Assembly (NCBI RefSeq): GCF_026262645.1
Contig: NZ_SHNO01000001.1
Location: forward strand, 1,736,001 to 1,800,000
Direction: 5' to 3'
DNA: 64,000 nucleotides
Source of the DNA: Candidatus Marimicrobium litorale
Lineage (GTDB): Bacteria > Pseudomonadota > Gammaproteobacteria > Pseudomonadales > Halieaceae
Shown here one piece after another: positions 26,267 through 34,997 of the stretch; within the stretch, counting starts at the first letter, position 1, and every line of letters begins with the position of its first letter. The notes beneath the pieces are model-generated. The model was given only the letters and a program-made list of their open reading frames with translations. It was not told the origin of the DNA and did not search any database. The translations under genes and the position numbers were made by a program.

Positions 26267-27781
26267 TCAGACAATGGAGGTCACGCGCATGACCTCTTCA
26301 ATGCTGGTTTCACCTGCCACGATGCGGCGTCGGCCATCATTTTCGATACCCGGATAGTGTTGACGTGCGACCTTGAGCACATCCTGCTCATTCGCGCTCT
26401 CATAAATTAGCTGGCGCATTGCATCGTCAATTTCAATCAACTCATAGATGCCGGTACGGCCTCGATAACCGGTGTACTTGCATGCCTCACAGCCGGTAGC
26501 GTGAAAAATATTCACCTGCTCTTTCTCGTCCAGATGCAGCTGCTGTCGCTCCGCCACGGTGGGCTCGGCCTCTTCTTTGCAATCACTACAAAGTAGACGC
26601 ACGAGACGCTGGGACATGACGGCGACCAGACTGGAAGACAGCAGGAACGGCTCAATTCCCATGTCTTTGAGACGGGTTATTGCGCCAATCGCGGTATTGG
26701 TATGCAGCGTCGACAGAACAAGGTGACCTGTGAGCGAGGCCTGCACGGCAATTTCAGCCGTCTCAATATCCCGGATTTCGCCAACCATGACGACATCAGG
26801 ATCCTGCCGCAAGATAGCGCGCAGTCCTCGGGCAAACGTCATGTCCACTTTCGGGTTCACCTGGGTCTGGCCAATACCAGGCAACATGTACTCCACCGGA
26901 TCCTCAATGGTCAATATATTGCGCGAGGATTCGTTGATTTCCCCCAGCCCCGCATAAAGCGTGGTGGTTTTACCGGAGCCGGTAGGGCCCGTCACCAGAA
27001 TGATACCGTGGGGACTGTGAAGGTGCTTTTTGTAGGCACCCAGCACCTGCTCATTCATCGCCAATTGCTGCAGCTGAAGCTGGCCGGCGGCCGTATCGAG
27101 CAAGCGCAACACCACCCGCTCTCCGTGCGCGGAGGGAATGGTAGACATACGAATATCCACAGCGTGCCCGGCAATTTTCACCGAGATACGACCGTCCTGT
27201 GGCACCCGTTTTTCCGCAATATCCAGTCTCGCCATCACCTTCAGACGAGATACCAGCAAAGGCGCCAGCATGCGCTTGGGTGAAAGCACCTCCGAGAGAA
27301 CACCGTCTACGCGGTAACGCACACTGAGCCGATCCTCGAACGTCTCGACGTGTATATCCGAGGCCTGCTCCCGCACGGCTTGCGACAGGATGGCGTTGAT
27401 CAGGCGAATAATGGGCGCGTCGTCTTCCGCATCCATCAGGTCACCTGCATCGGGTATGGCATCTGCGATGCGACTCAGATCCGCGTCGGAGCCGATGTCC
27501 TCGGCCATTTGCACCGCCTCGTTGTCAGTGCGCTGGTAGGCCAGTGTCAGGCGCCGCTTGAAGTCGCTTTCAGGGACCTCGCAGAGATCGAAGGGAATGC
27601 CAACAAAACGCCGCAATTCAACCAGCACTTGCACGGAGGGCTGACCGGTATACACCACCAAGGTAGAGCCGTCCTCAGCGCTGTCGAGCAATACGTTGTG
27701 CTGTTGGGCAAAAGTGAACGGCAGACCGGTGCGAGCAGGATCGGGCCCGCTCACCGTATCTACCTGCGGTTCCGCGCTCAC
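26267..27781 (-). CDS. gspE: Type II secretion ATPase GspE
   Basis: This 504-residue hexameric ATPase powers pseudopilus assembly. Walker A is GPTGSGKTTTLYAGL, the Asp box ILTIEDPVEYML and Walker B region RQDPDVVMVGEIRD follow, then the zinc-binding four-cysteine domain (CSDC and CEAC). The GTG at 27781 makes a GTGA overlap with the gspD stop; a longer in-frame reading to 27874 would lie inside gspD and starts with non-family sequence. The N-terminal GspL-binding domain begins shortly after. Confidence 0.95.
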   Translation of the reverse strand: MSAEPQVDTVSGPDPARTGLPFTFAQQHNVLLDSAEDGSTLVVYTGQPSVQVLVELRRFVGIPFDLCEVPESDFKRRLTLAYQRTDNEAVQMAEDIGSDADLSRIADAIPDAGDLMDAEDDAPIIRLINAILSQAVREQASDIHVETFEDRLSVRYRVDGVLSEVLSPKRMLAPLLVSRLKVMARLDIAEKRVPQDGRISVKIAGHAVDIRMSTIPSAHGERVVLRLLDTAAGQLQLQQLAMNEQVLGAYKKHLHSPHGIILVTGPTGSGKTTTLYAGLGEINESSRNILTIEDPVEYMLPGIGQTQVNPKVDMTFARGLRAILRQDPDVVMVGEIRDIETAEIAVQASLTGHLVLSTLHTNTAIGAITRLKDMGIEPFLLSSSLVAVMSQRLVRLLCSDCKEEAEPTVAERQQLHLDEKEQVNIFHATGCEACKYTGYRGRTGIYELIEIDDAMRQLIYESANEQDVLKVARQHYPGIENDGRRRIVAGETSIEEVMRVTSIV

Positions 27782-29829
27782 GGCGTCTCCGCTGGAGGCG
27801 TGGGAGCACCGGGACCGTCGGCGCCAGACTGCTGGGCACTCAGTGTTTTCAGCTCCTGTATCTGCGACTCCCACTCGGGCAGCTCAGGAATATCCTGATC
27901 ATCGAGGTAGAGCAGGCCCTGAGCCTTGCGCAGTGCCTGCTGGTCGCGAATATAACTGTATTTCTGCGCGGTCGCACCGGCCAGTTGCTTGTTGTCCCGA
28001 ATAATCGTGGGACGCAGGAAAATCATAAGATTCTGCTTGGTCACTTTCTCACGGTCGCTGCGAAACAAGCGACCGAGATAGGGAATGTCACCGAGGAAGG
28101 GCACCTTCTGCTGCGCATCCTGCACATCATCCTTGATCAGGCCACCCAGTACGACGATCTCGCCATCAATCGCCAGGACCTTTGTCTGAATCATGCGCTC
28201 GTTGGTGATCAGGTCTGAAGCGGCTACCGACAGACCGCTGAGGCTGGAGACCTCCTGCGAAATATCCAGCACCACCGCGTCACCTTCATTGATATGAGGC
28301 GTCACTGTAAGCGTAATACCCACATTCTGCCGCTCAATGGTCTGAAAAGGATTTACCGATGAGCCGGCGCCGCCCGTGTTGGTGAACGAGCCCGTCACAA
28401 AGGGTACGTTCTGCCCTACTGTAATAAACGCTTCCTGATTATCCAGGGTAAGAATACTCGGCGTAGAAAGAATGTTGGCATTCTGCCTCTCCTTCAGCGC
28501 ATTGAGTATGACTACCATGGTCAAGCTGTCATCAATCTGCCCCCAACCGAAGGACAGGCCGGGCGTGCCCGCCAGGGCACCCGCAACATCGGTGAGATTA
28601 AAATCGTTATCCTGATTGGACGCGGCGTTGTCCTGTCCGGGAAAAATCGCATTAGCCAAATTTTGGGTGCGAGCGTCGTTGGCATTGACGTTACTGCCGA
28701 AGGAACCGTTAGAATCTGCGAACAACCACTGCAGGCCGAGGTCCTGGCCGTCGATAACCTCCATCTCGACGATAATCGCCTCCACCAGCACCTGTGCCCT
28801 GCGAATGTCCAGTCGATGAATAACCGCCTCCAGCGCCGCCATTTCATCAGTGTCTGCGGTGATGATCAGGGCATTGGTACCCTCGTCCGCCTCAATGGTG
28901 GCAGAGTCGGACTGTCCCCGAGCGGGGCTGCCCTCTGCTGGCTCCAGATCACTGATATTCTTCATGACGCGGGTGAGTACCTCCGCTATCTCTGTGGCCT
29001 CGGCATACTCCAGATAAATCACCTTGACGTTACCACTCTGCTCCAGCGGCGTATCAAGGTGGTTAATGAGCTTGCGCAAGCGGGCACGCTCAATCTCATC
29101 ACCGCTGACCAGCACGCTGTTAGTGCGAGCATCAGCGACCAATAATACCTCGGGCTCCCCGCCAGACTGTTTGGCCTCGGACTTGTTCAATTTATCCAGC
29201 ATTTTCACCACGTCGTCTGCTACGGCGTAGCGCAATTTGATGATGTCCGTCTGCTGCACAGCGGACTTGTCCATACGATCGATAATGCTGGAAATTTTAT
29301 CAATGTTCGATGCAACATCGGAAATAATAATGGCGTTACTGGGCGCGTAAGCTGCCATGTGTGCCTGCTGCGGCACGAGGGGGCGCAGCACCGGAATTAA
29401 CTTGGCCGCAGAAATATTTTCCAACCGGATCACCTGGGTCATGTACTCCTCAGTCCTGGTGGCAGTTGCCTCATCACGCACGGCCACGGGTGATGAGCGC
29501 GCGTCCTTGCTGGGAATCACTCGCACCACATCGCCCGACCGCACGGCTGTGTAGCCGTGCACCTCGAGGATAGAAAGAAACAATTCGTATAGCTCACTGG
29601 CCGACACCGGACGGGTGGACACTACCTTGACCTTGCCCTTAACTGCCGGGTCTACCACAATCGTTGCACCGGTCACCTCAGCCACGAACTTGATGAGCTC
29701 CTGAATATCGGTGTCCTTGAGATTAACCGTGTAATCTTGCGCCCACGCCGAACCCCCACCGAACAAAAGACCAAACATCACAGCCAATGCAGGCAAAAGG
29801 CGAACTCTTGAATTGGTGGTCACTGACAC
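27778..29829 (-). CDS. gspD: Type II secretion outer-membrane secretin GspD
   Basis: This 683-residue protein has a signal peptide, an N0 domain (YTVNLKDTDIQELIKFVAE), three KH-like N domains and the secretin domain (VPFVTGSFTN... GLIKDD). It forms the 15-mer outer-membrane gate. The C-terminal S-domain region ends with a proline- and glycine-rich tail. No gspS pilotin gene is adjacent. It is the second gene of the operon, 19 bases after gspC. Confidence 0.96.
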   Translation of the reverse strand: MSVTTNSRVRLLPALAVMFGLLFGGGSAWAQDYTVNLKDTDIQELIKFVAEVTGATIVVDPAVKGKVKVVSTRPVSASELYELFLSILEVHGYTAVRSGDVVRVIPSKDARSSPVAVRDEATATRTEEYMTQVIRLENISAAKLIPVLRPLVPQQAHMAAYAPSNAIIISDVASNIDKISSIIDRMDKSAVQQTDIIKLRYAVADDVVKMLDKLNKSEAKQSGGEPEVLLVADARTNSVLVSGDEIERARLRKLINHLDTPLEQSGNVKVIYLEYAEATEIAEVLTRVMKNISDLEPAEGSPARGQSDSATIEADEGTNALIITADTDEMAALEAVIHRLDIRRAQVLVEAIIVEMEVIDGQDLGLQWLFADSNGSFGSNVNANDARTQNLANAIFPGQDNAASNQDNDFNLTDVAGALAGTPGLSFGWGQIDDSLTMVVILNALKERQNANILSTPSILTLDNQEAFITVGQNVPFVTGSFTNTGGAGSSVNPFQTIERQNVGITLTVTPHINEGDAVVLDISQEVSSLSGLSVAASDLITNERMIQTKVLAIDGEIVVLGGLIKDDVQDAQQKVPFLGDIPYLGRLFRSDREKVTKQNLMIFLRPTIIRDNKQLAGATAQKYSYIRDQQALRKAQGLLYLDDQDIPELPEWESQIQELKTLSAQQSGADGPGAPTPPAETP

Positions 29830-29848
29830 GTCATCCTTCTTGCTGTTG

Positions 29849-30865
29849 TCACTCTGTCGCCCCGCTGTCCAGATTCACACTGAGCGTTATTTGCTCACCA
29901 CCGCGCTCAATCTCGAATACCGCCTCACTGGCGTCGCGCAGCCCAGTGTACAACACCATTGTGTTTGCCGGGTTATCCAGATTGACGCCGTTTACCGCTA
30001 ACACAATGTCTCCTGCTTTGAACCCCAACTGGGCAAATTGTTCCCTGTCCTTGCCCGGGTTCACCCGGTAACCTCGCAGACTGCCATCATCCCGAACGGC
30101 AACAACGTTAACGACGCTAGACAGCGATTGGGGATTCTCATACAGACGCTCCCGATAACTGCGCGCGAGTTCCGTCGTGTCTGCATCCGCACGTTTTTCC
30201 GCCTGGTTGGCAGGTACAGGGCTAGGCTTGGGCTCGGCAGTTAAGGCCTTGCTGATCACCGACTTATCGAACAGTACCAGCAGCTCATAAGTACCCCCGT
30301 TATCGATGACCACCTGGGTAGGCATTACCTTGGCCAGCTCCACCCTGCCCGGCACAGGCAACTTGTCGCCTACCGCATAGACGGCCTGGCGCTTTTTCGA
30401 CTCGATGACCGCACGGCCAAGCCCATCTTCTGTCGATGCCACAATACCACGCAGCACCACATTGAGCCGAGTCTCGCGTGCGCCCTTCTCAATTCCCTCT
30501 CGGGCGCTGTCCTGCAAGACTTTCACCGGCGCCGCTGACACCGGCACCGCAGCACCGGGCTTACCGAAAAGATGCCAGGCCACTACCTGGTCGATATCGA
30601 TGGGCTCTGCGCCGACCCGCACACTGCCGCTGACCACCGGATTCATCACCTCGGGCATCGATTCAGGGACCGGCTCCGCTATGGGCACCAGGGCCCAGAT
30701 CAGTCGGCTGAGTGCAAAAACCGCCCACAGGAGAAAAATCGCCATCAAACCGCGCCGCAGCCGCCGCTGCCCCGATGGCCGGGAGAACAGTTCCAGCAAT
30801 GGAGACACCAGGTGACCCAGGCGCCCCGATGCTGCACTCGTGTTGCGTGTCCACTGGACGGGCAA
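29849..30865 (-). CDS. gspC: Type II secretion protein GspC
   Basis: The protein has a membrane helix (LMAIFLLWAVFALSRLIWALV), a homology-region domain (about 100-200) that contacts the secretin, and a C-terminal PDZ domain with FKAGDIVLAVNGVNL. I place the start at TTG 30865: a strong GAGGGAG lies six bases before it, and a promoter with a perfect -10 lies at 30923-30951. Longer in-frame readings, up to an ATG at 31084, begin upstream of that promoter and add low-complexity, non-family sequence. The result is 338 residues, near the usual 270-310. Confidence 0.88.
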   Translation of the reverse strand: MPVQWTRNTSAASGRLGHLVSPLLELFSRPSGQRRLRRGLMAIFLLWAVFALSRLIWALVPIAEPVPESMPEVMNPVVSGSVRVGAEPIDIDQVVAWHLFGKPGAAVPVSAAPVKVLQDSAREGIEKGARETRLNVVLRGIVASTEDGLGRAVIESKKRQAVYAVGDKLPVPGRVELAKVMPTQVVIDNGGTYELLVLFDKSVISKALTAEPKPSPVPANQAEKRADADTTELARSYRERLYENPQSLSSVVNVVAVRDDGSLRGYRVNPGKDREQFAQLGFKAGDIVLAVNGVNLDNPANTMVLYTGLRDASEAVFEIERGGEQITLSVNLDSGATE

Positions 30866-30922
30866 AGCAGGCTCCCTCAAAAGGCCGCCAGCCCGAAGCA
30901 GGCCGCAGCGTAATAGTCCCCG

Positions 30923-30951
30923 ATTATAGGTGGCGCGCGATAAAGTTGAAA
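30923..30951 (-). promoter_or_regulatory. Sigma-70-type promoter of the gsp operon
   Basis: On the minus strand, TTTCAA (30946-30951), a 17-base spacer and a perfect TATAAT (30923-30928) lie about 58 bases before the gspC TTG. The -10 match is full, the -35 match 3 of 6, which suggests an activator or modest basal activity. Confidence 0.6.
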
Positions 30952-31138
30952 CCGCTCCTCGCACCCATCTCGCGGACACACTGGAACCGGTAATATTGTA
31001 CTTTTCCGCTGTTATTGGATTCGACGCCTGCGGCCTGCGGATATTGCGCCCAACCAGCTCGTACGGGCTATACTCATGGCCCACGCCACCCGGCCCACCA
31101 ATGGCGTCCGGGCGCCGCTACTGGAGAGCCGCACGATC

Positions 31139-32416
31139 ATGAATTTTGATATCCCTGAAGACCTGCAGACCTATCTGGGGGAGCTCGATGCCTTCATCGA
31201 ATCCGATATCCTGCCACTGCAGATGAAGGACGATAACAACCGCTTCTTCGACCATCGCCGGGAGCACGCTCGCACCGATTGGGATAACGGAGGCCTGCCC
31301 ACCGAGGACTGGGAATCCCTGCTGCTGGAGGCCAAGCGCCTGGCAGATACAGCCGGTCATTTCCGTTTCGCTTCGCCGGTGAAATACGGTGGTCGCGACG
31401 GCAGCAATCTGGAAATGGCGGTGATCCGCGAGCACCTTGCTACCCGCGGCCTCGGCCTGCACAACGATTTGCAGAATGAGCACTCTATTGTGGGCAATAA
31501 CATCGGCCTGTTGCTGATGATCCACTATGGCAGCGATAAGCAGAAAAGCGAATGGATAACCGACCTAAGTGAAAGCCGCCGCTACTTCACCGTAGGGATC
31601 ACGGAAAGCGCCCACGGCTCCGACGCCACCCATATGGAAACTCACGCGACCCGGTCAGGAAACACGTGGACCATTAATGGCGAAAAATCGTGGAACACAG
31701 GCATACACAGAGCCAGCCACGTGCTCCTGATAGCCCGCACGGGAGGTAAGGCCGGTGACGCGGGCGGTCTCACCGCGTTCCTCGTACCAAGGGACAGTAA
31801 GGGACTGGTCGTAGAGGAAATGTTGTGGACATTCAACATGCCCACGGACCATGGACGCGTGTCCTTTACCGATGTGCAGGTACCACACGATTGCATTCTC
31901 GGTGGTGAGGGCAAAGCCCTTCAGGTGGTACAGCATTTTTTCAACGAAAACCGTATCCGCCAGGCCGCCTCGTCGCTTGGGGCAGCGCAGTTCTGCATCA
32001 ATGAATCGGTACAATACGCGACAGAACGTGCGCCTTTCGGCAAACCGCTATCGACCAATCAGGGCATCCAGTTCCCCCTTGTCGAGTTACAAACAGAAGC
32101 GGAAATGCTGCGAGCACTGGTGCATAAGACGGCTTGGCAAATGGACACCTACGGCGCCTTTTCGGTGTCAGACAAAGTCTCCATGTGTAACTACGTCGCT
32201 AATCGCCTGTGTTGTAACGCGGCCGACCAGGCCATGCAGGTGCATGGTGGAATGGGTTATTCCCGACACACGCCTTTCGAACATATTTATCGCCATCATC
32301 GCCGCTATCGCATTACCGAGGGCACAGAGGAAATACAAAAGCGCAGAGTGGCGGGCTACCTGTTCGGCTACATGAACAAAGCGGCACCCAAGGGAGTCAA
32401 CACTGACAATAGCTGA
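31139..32416 (+). CDS. Acyl-CoA dehydrogenase, LvaC/ACAD10-11-like
   Basis: This 425-residue ACAD contains VGITESAHGSDATHMETHA, NGEKSWNTG, FNMPTDHGRVSFTDVQVP and ends with YRITEGTEEIQKRRVAGYLFGY, which keeps the catalytic glutamate. The NMPTDH segment and ending resemble the ACAD10/ACAD11 and LvaC group, which act on 4-phosphoacyl-CoA. The DUF6285 and APH-kinase genes, which are LvaB- and LvaA-like, lie just beyond the tRNA on the opposite strand. The start at 31139 is preferred over 31076 because it begins at the usual domain start (MNFDIPEDLQ). A TTGCGC-19-TATACT pair (31044-31074) is a weak promoter candidate. Confidence 0.9.
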   Translation: MNFDIPEDLQTYLGELDAFIESDILPLQMKDDNNRFFDHRREHARTDWDNGGLPTEDWESLLLEAKRLADTAGHFRFASPVKYGGRDGSNLEMAVIREHLATRGLGLHNDLQNEHSIVGNNIGLLLMIHYGSDKQKSEWITDLSESRRYFTVGITESAHGSDATHMETHATRSGNTWTINGEKSWNTGIHRASHVLLIARTGGKAGDAGGLTAFLVPRDSKGLVVEEMLWTFNMPTDHGRVSFTDVQVPHDCILGGEGKALQVVQHFFNENRIRQAASSLGAAQFCINESVQYATERAPFGKPLSTNQGIQFPLVELQTEAEMLRALVHKTAWQMDTYGAFSVSDKVSMCNYVANRLCCNAADQAMQVHGGMGYSRHTPFEHIYRHHRRYRITEGTEEIQKRRVAGYLFGYMNKAAPKGVNTDNS

Positions 32417-32436
32417 TCATGCGGCCGGGTATTGGG

Positions 32437-32512
<76 letters not shown>

Positions 32513-32524
32513 GCAGCGGGCGCC

Positions 32525-32552
32525 AGTGTAACCGAGGGCAGGCCAATTTCAA
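32525..32552 (-). promoter_or_regulatory. Promoter of tRNA-Thr
   Basis: On the minus strand TTGAAA (32547-32552), a 16-base spacer and TACACT (32525-32530) are followed by the GC-rich stretch GCGCCCGCTGCGC before the tRNA. Such discriminators are typical of stringently controlled stable-RNA promoters. Confidence 0.7.
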
Positions 32553-32567
32553 GCACCCTGTGACGCA

Positions 32568-32957
32568 CTAATCGGCCATATTCGTAAGGTCACCCCAGCG
32601 CTGCAGCGACTGCTGCAAGCCCGAATAGCGCGGATTGTCGATTGCCAGTACCAGCTGGGCCCGGCGCCGCAAGTAGGACAACACACGCTCGTCCAACGCG
32701 ATAGAACACGCTTTTAGCCGCTGCGCGATAATGCGTGGCAATGGCTCTGCGCCGTTGTCTATCTGCAGAATCGCGGCCATCTCCCTGTCCAGAGCGACTA
32801 CCGCCTCTCCCAGCGCCAGTTCGCGCTCTACGATTCCCAGCGCATTGGCTGCCACCCTGAGCTGGTAAGCTTTGAATCCATCCAACTCGCCAAGCACTTC
32901 GCTCTTCAGGAACGCACGCACCGCGGCCAGTAATTCCTCGGAGTCGGTGCCACTCAT
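32568..32957 (-). CDS. DUF6285 (LvaB-like) protein
   Basis: This 129-residue protein is rich in helices and matches the DUF6285 pattern: ELLAAVRAFLKSEVLGEL at the start, LRVAANALGIVEREL in the middle and a leucine/arginine-rich end. In Pseudomonas putida the small LvaB protein is needed by the kinase LvaA to phosphorylate 4-hydroxyacyl-CoA. Here the start overlaps the kinase stop codon by four bases (ATGA), so the two are made together. It has no catalytic motif that I can see. Confidence 0.82.
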   Translation of the reverse strand: MSGTDSEELLAAVRAFLKSEVLGELDGFKAYQLRVAANALGIVERELALGEAVVALDREMAAILQIDNGAEPLPRIIAQRLKACSIALDERVLSYLRRRAQLVLAIDNPRYSGLQQSLQRWGDLTNMAD

Positions 32958-33982
32958 GGCAATTTTCCCTCCAGCAGCAAAAGCAGGTCGATCTCCGCTT
33001 CCGATAGGCGGCGACCCACGGCCGCACGCTCCAGGCTGGCATCTTCTCCGCTACGGTATTTCTCCAGCATGATAAGGCAGACTGTTCCCCAGAAAAGCGC
33101 GGCGTACGCCTGCCAATAGATTATCTCGTCCATGGCCGGCCGCTGCCCGGTTGCCGCCTCATAGCCCGCAAGAAGATCATCGTATTGGCCAAACCCACCC
33201 ACAGGTGCATCGGCTCCGAAGCGCCAGACGTTGGCGCTGAGATATCCCAGGTCACGCACCGGATCGCCCAGGTGAGCGAGCTCCCAGTCCAGTACGGCGA
33301 CCAGACCGCCCTCGTCGACAAGCAGGTTGCCGTTGCGAAAATCCCCATGGACCAGCGCTTTGGACTGACTGCCCGGCCGGTTGTCGCGCAACCAGTCAAG
33401 GCCCAGTTGCAGCACCGGCGAACCATTATCATGGGTATCCAATAAAGACTGGGCATGCTCGAACAAGATTGGACCACTGTGGTCGGGCAGGCCAGCAGGC
33501 AACGCATCTACTGGCACCCGGTGTATCTGGCCTAATGCGTGGCCGCACTGCCAGGCCAGCTTGTTCCGCGCTGCGGCAAAGCGTGCATCGGCGAGCAAAC
33601 GCTGGGGTAAAGCCTCGCCTTGTTCGCGGCTCATCACATAACCCTGGCCCAGCTTGTCACCCGCTGTCAGCAGGTGCCGGACTGTAGGCACAGGCACACC
33701 CGTCGCGCCGGCAGCACTCAGCAAGGCCGCCTCATCGGCTATTGCAAGTTCGTTCCAGTCAGTAGCGTTCCTGCCGCTGCTGCCGGGCTGTCGACGCAGA
33801 ATCAATGGCTCTGTATCGCTGCCATGCTCAAGATCGAATGACCATGTTTCCATATTGGCTCCACCGGAAAGGCGGCGCAGAGCCCGCACCGCGCCGCTGC
33901 TCCCCGGAATGAGTGCAGCCAACAAGCGATCGGCCATAACAGAGGGGTCCGATGCGGAGTGAGATTCGTTCGTTGCTGACAT
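32954..33982 (-). CDS. APH-family kinase, LvaA/ACAD10-type phosphotransferase
   Basis: This 342-residue protein has the aminoglycoside-phosphotransferase fold. The Brenner motif VHGDFRNGNLLV supplies the catalytic Asp and the metal-binding Asn, and VLDWELAHLGDP the second metal-binding Asp. The LSGGANMETWSFD region is the nucleotide loop. This sequence type corresponds to the kinase domain of ACAD10/11 and to LvaA, which phosphorylate 4-hydroxyacyl-CoA. The ATG at 33982 is chosen over an upstream in-frame start at 34045. It is the first gene of a two-gene unit with the DUF6285 gene. Confidence 0.88.
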   Translation of the reverse strand: MSATNESHSASDPSVMADRLLAALIPGSSGAVRALRRLSGGANMETWSFDLEHGSDTEPLILRRQPGSSGRNATDWNELAIADEAALLSAAGATGVPVPTVRHLLTAGDKLGQGYVMSREQGEALPQRLLADARFAAARNKLAWQCGHALGQIHRVPVDALPAGLPDHSGPILFEHAQSLLDTHDNGSPVLQLGLDWLRDNRPGSQSKALVHGDFRNGNLLVDEGGLVAVLDWELAHLGDPVRDLGYLSANVWRFGADAPVGGFGQYDDLLAGYEAATGQRPAMDEIIYWQAYAALFWGTVCLIMLEKYRSGEDASLERAAVGRRLSEAEIDLLLLLEGKLP

Positions 33983-34074
33983 CAATCTTGCACCCCATGC
34001 CTGCGAAGCGCCCTGCACAACCGCGACAGGGCGTGATTTGCACAACAGCCAACTGTGAATATTGCGACTCGCAC

Positions 34075-34251
34075 CTACAGGTAATACTTCAGCAGCGACA
34101 ACACCAGGGACAGGCCTACCAGTGGAATCAGCCAGCGGCGCAACTGGGCCATGCGGTGCGAGTCAGCAGGCGCCGCAAAACGCTGTCCGAGGAACACCAT
34201 CAGGGCAACTCCACCAAAAATTAACAACAGCAATAACAACAGGTTTGGCAT
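34075..34251 (-). CDS. Small single-pass or two-pass membrane protein
   Basis: This 58-residue protein begins MPNLLLLLLLIFGG with a strong hydrophobic run and has a second hydrophobic stretch (WLIPLVGLSLVLSLLKYYL) after a basic loop. A clear AGGAG precedes the ATG at 34251. No family is recognised. It lies between the kinase gene and carbonic anhydrase, on the same strand. Two membrane helices with a cytoplasmic or periplasmic loop of about 20 residues are predicted. Confidence 0.65.
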   Translation of the reverse strand: MPNLLLLLLLIFGGVALMVFLGQRFAAPADSHRMAQLRRWLIPLVGLSLVLSLLKYYL

Positions 34252-34361
34252 TTGGCACTCCTGGCTGGACTCCGCGCCCACGTCGTTGATCGAGTAAGCG
34301 ATTGAGCTGGCTTATTGCCCCCGGTTACCTACTGCAGCGAACCCCGCGGCACCGCCAAATA

Positions 34362-34988
34362 TTATTCGCGCAAGTCCCGGGACACCAGCGTGGCACCCTC
34401 TGCTGTGCAGTTCAGATTCTTCAGCAGACCATCGGCGAGATTGTAAACGAGGCCGTGGACCGCCAGGGACTGCCCGCCCTGCCACGCCTGTTGCACAATT
34501 TTTGTACGGCACACGTTGCCCACCTGGGTGATCACATTGAGTTCACACAGGCGCTGTAGCCTTGCGCCCTTATCGGCAATTGCCTCAAGCTCATCGTGAT
34601 GTCGCTTTTGCACCTCCCTGATGTGGCACAGCCAATGATCGAGCTCTCCATTCCCGGTATTCTCATACGCTGCTTGAACACCACCGCAACCGTAGTGTCC
34701 TACGACCAGGACGTCACGTACCTTCAGCACATCAATGGCGTAACGCATGACAGTAAGGCAATTCAGGTCCGTCTCTATCACCATGTTCGCCACATTACGG
34801 TGCACAAAAAGTTCACCGGGGCCCAGTCCGACCACCTGACTGGCCGGCACCCGACTGTCGGCACAGCCGATCCAGAGGTAACGGGGGCTTTGTCCGGTGG
34901 CAGATGATTCAAAGAAATCGGGATCATCGGCTTTGATGCCGTCAGCCCACTTCCGGTTGTTGTCGAACAAATGACTGAGCGCGCTCAC
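34362..34988 (-). CDS. can: Beta-class carbonic anhydrase
   Basis: This 208-residue enzyme converts CO2 and bicarbonate. The zinc ligands and partner residues are present: Cys42 and Asp44-Arg46 in GCADSRVPA, and His98 and Cys101 in GHYGCGGV. Length and order agree with E. coli Can. No signal peptide is present, so it is cytoplasmic. It begins nine bases after the GAF/degenerate-GGDEF gene and is very likely transcribed with it, an unusual pairing. Confidence 0.95.
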   Translation of the reverse strand: MSALSHLFDNNRKWADGIKADDPDFFESSATGQSPRYLWIGCADSRVPASQVVGLGPGELFVHRNVANMVIETDLNCLTVMRYAIDVLKVRDVLVVGHYGCGGVQAAYENTGNGELDHWLCHIREVQKRHHDELEAIADKGARLQRLCELNVITQVGNVCRTKIVQQAWQGGQSLAVHGLVYNLADGLLKNLNCTAEGATLVSRDLRE

Positions 34989-34997
34989 TGCCTTACC

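Noticed and set aside
30866-31084. N-terminal extension of gspC up to an ATG at 31084
   Set aside because: It starts upstream of the promoter at 30923-30951, adds non-family sequence, and a strong GAGGGAG favours TTG 30865.
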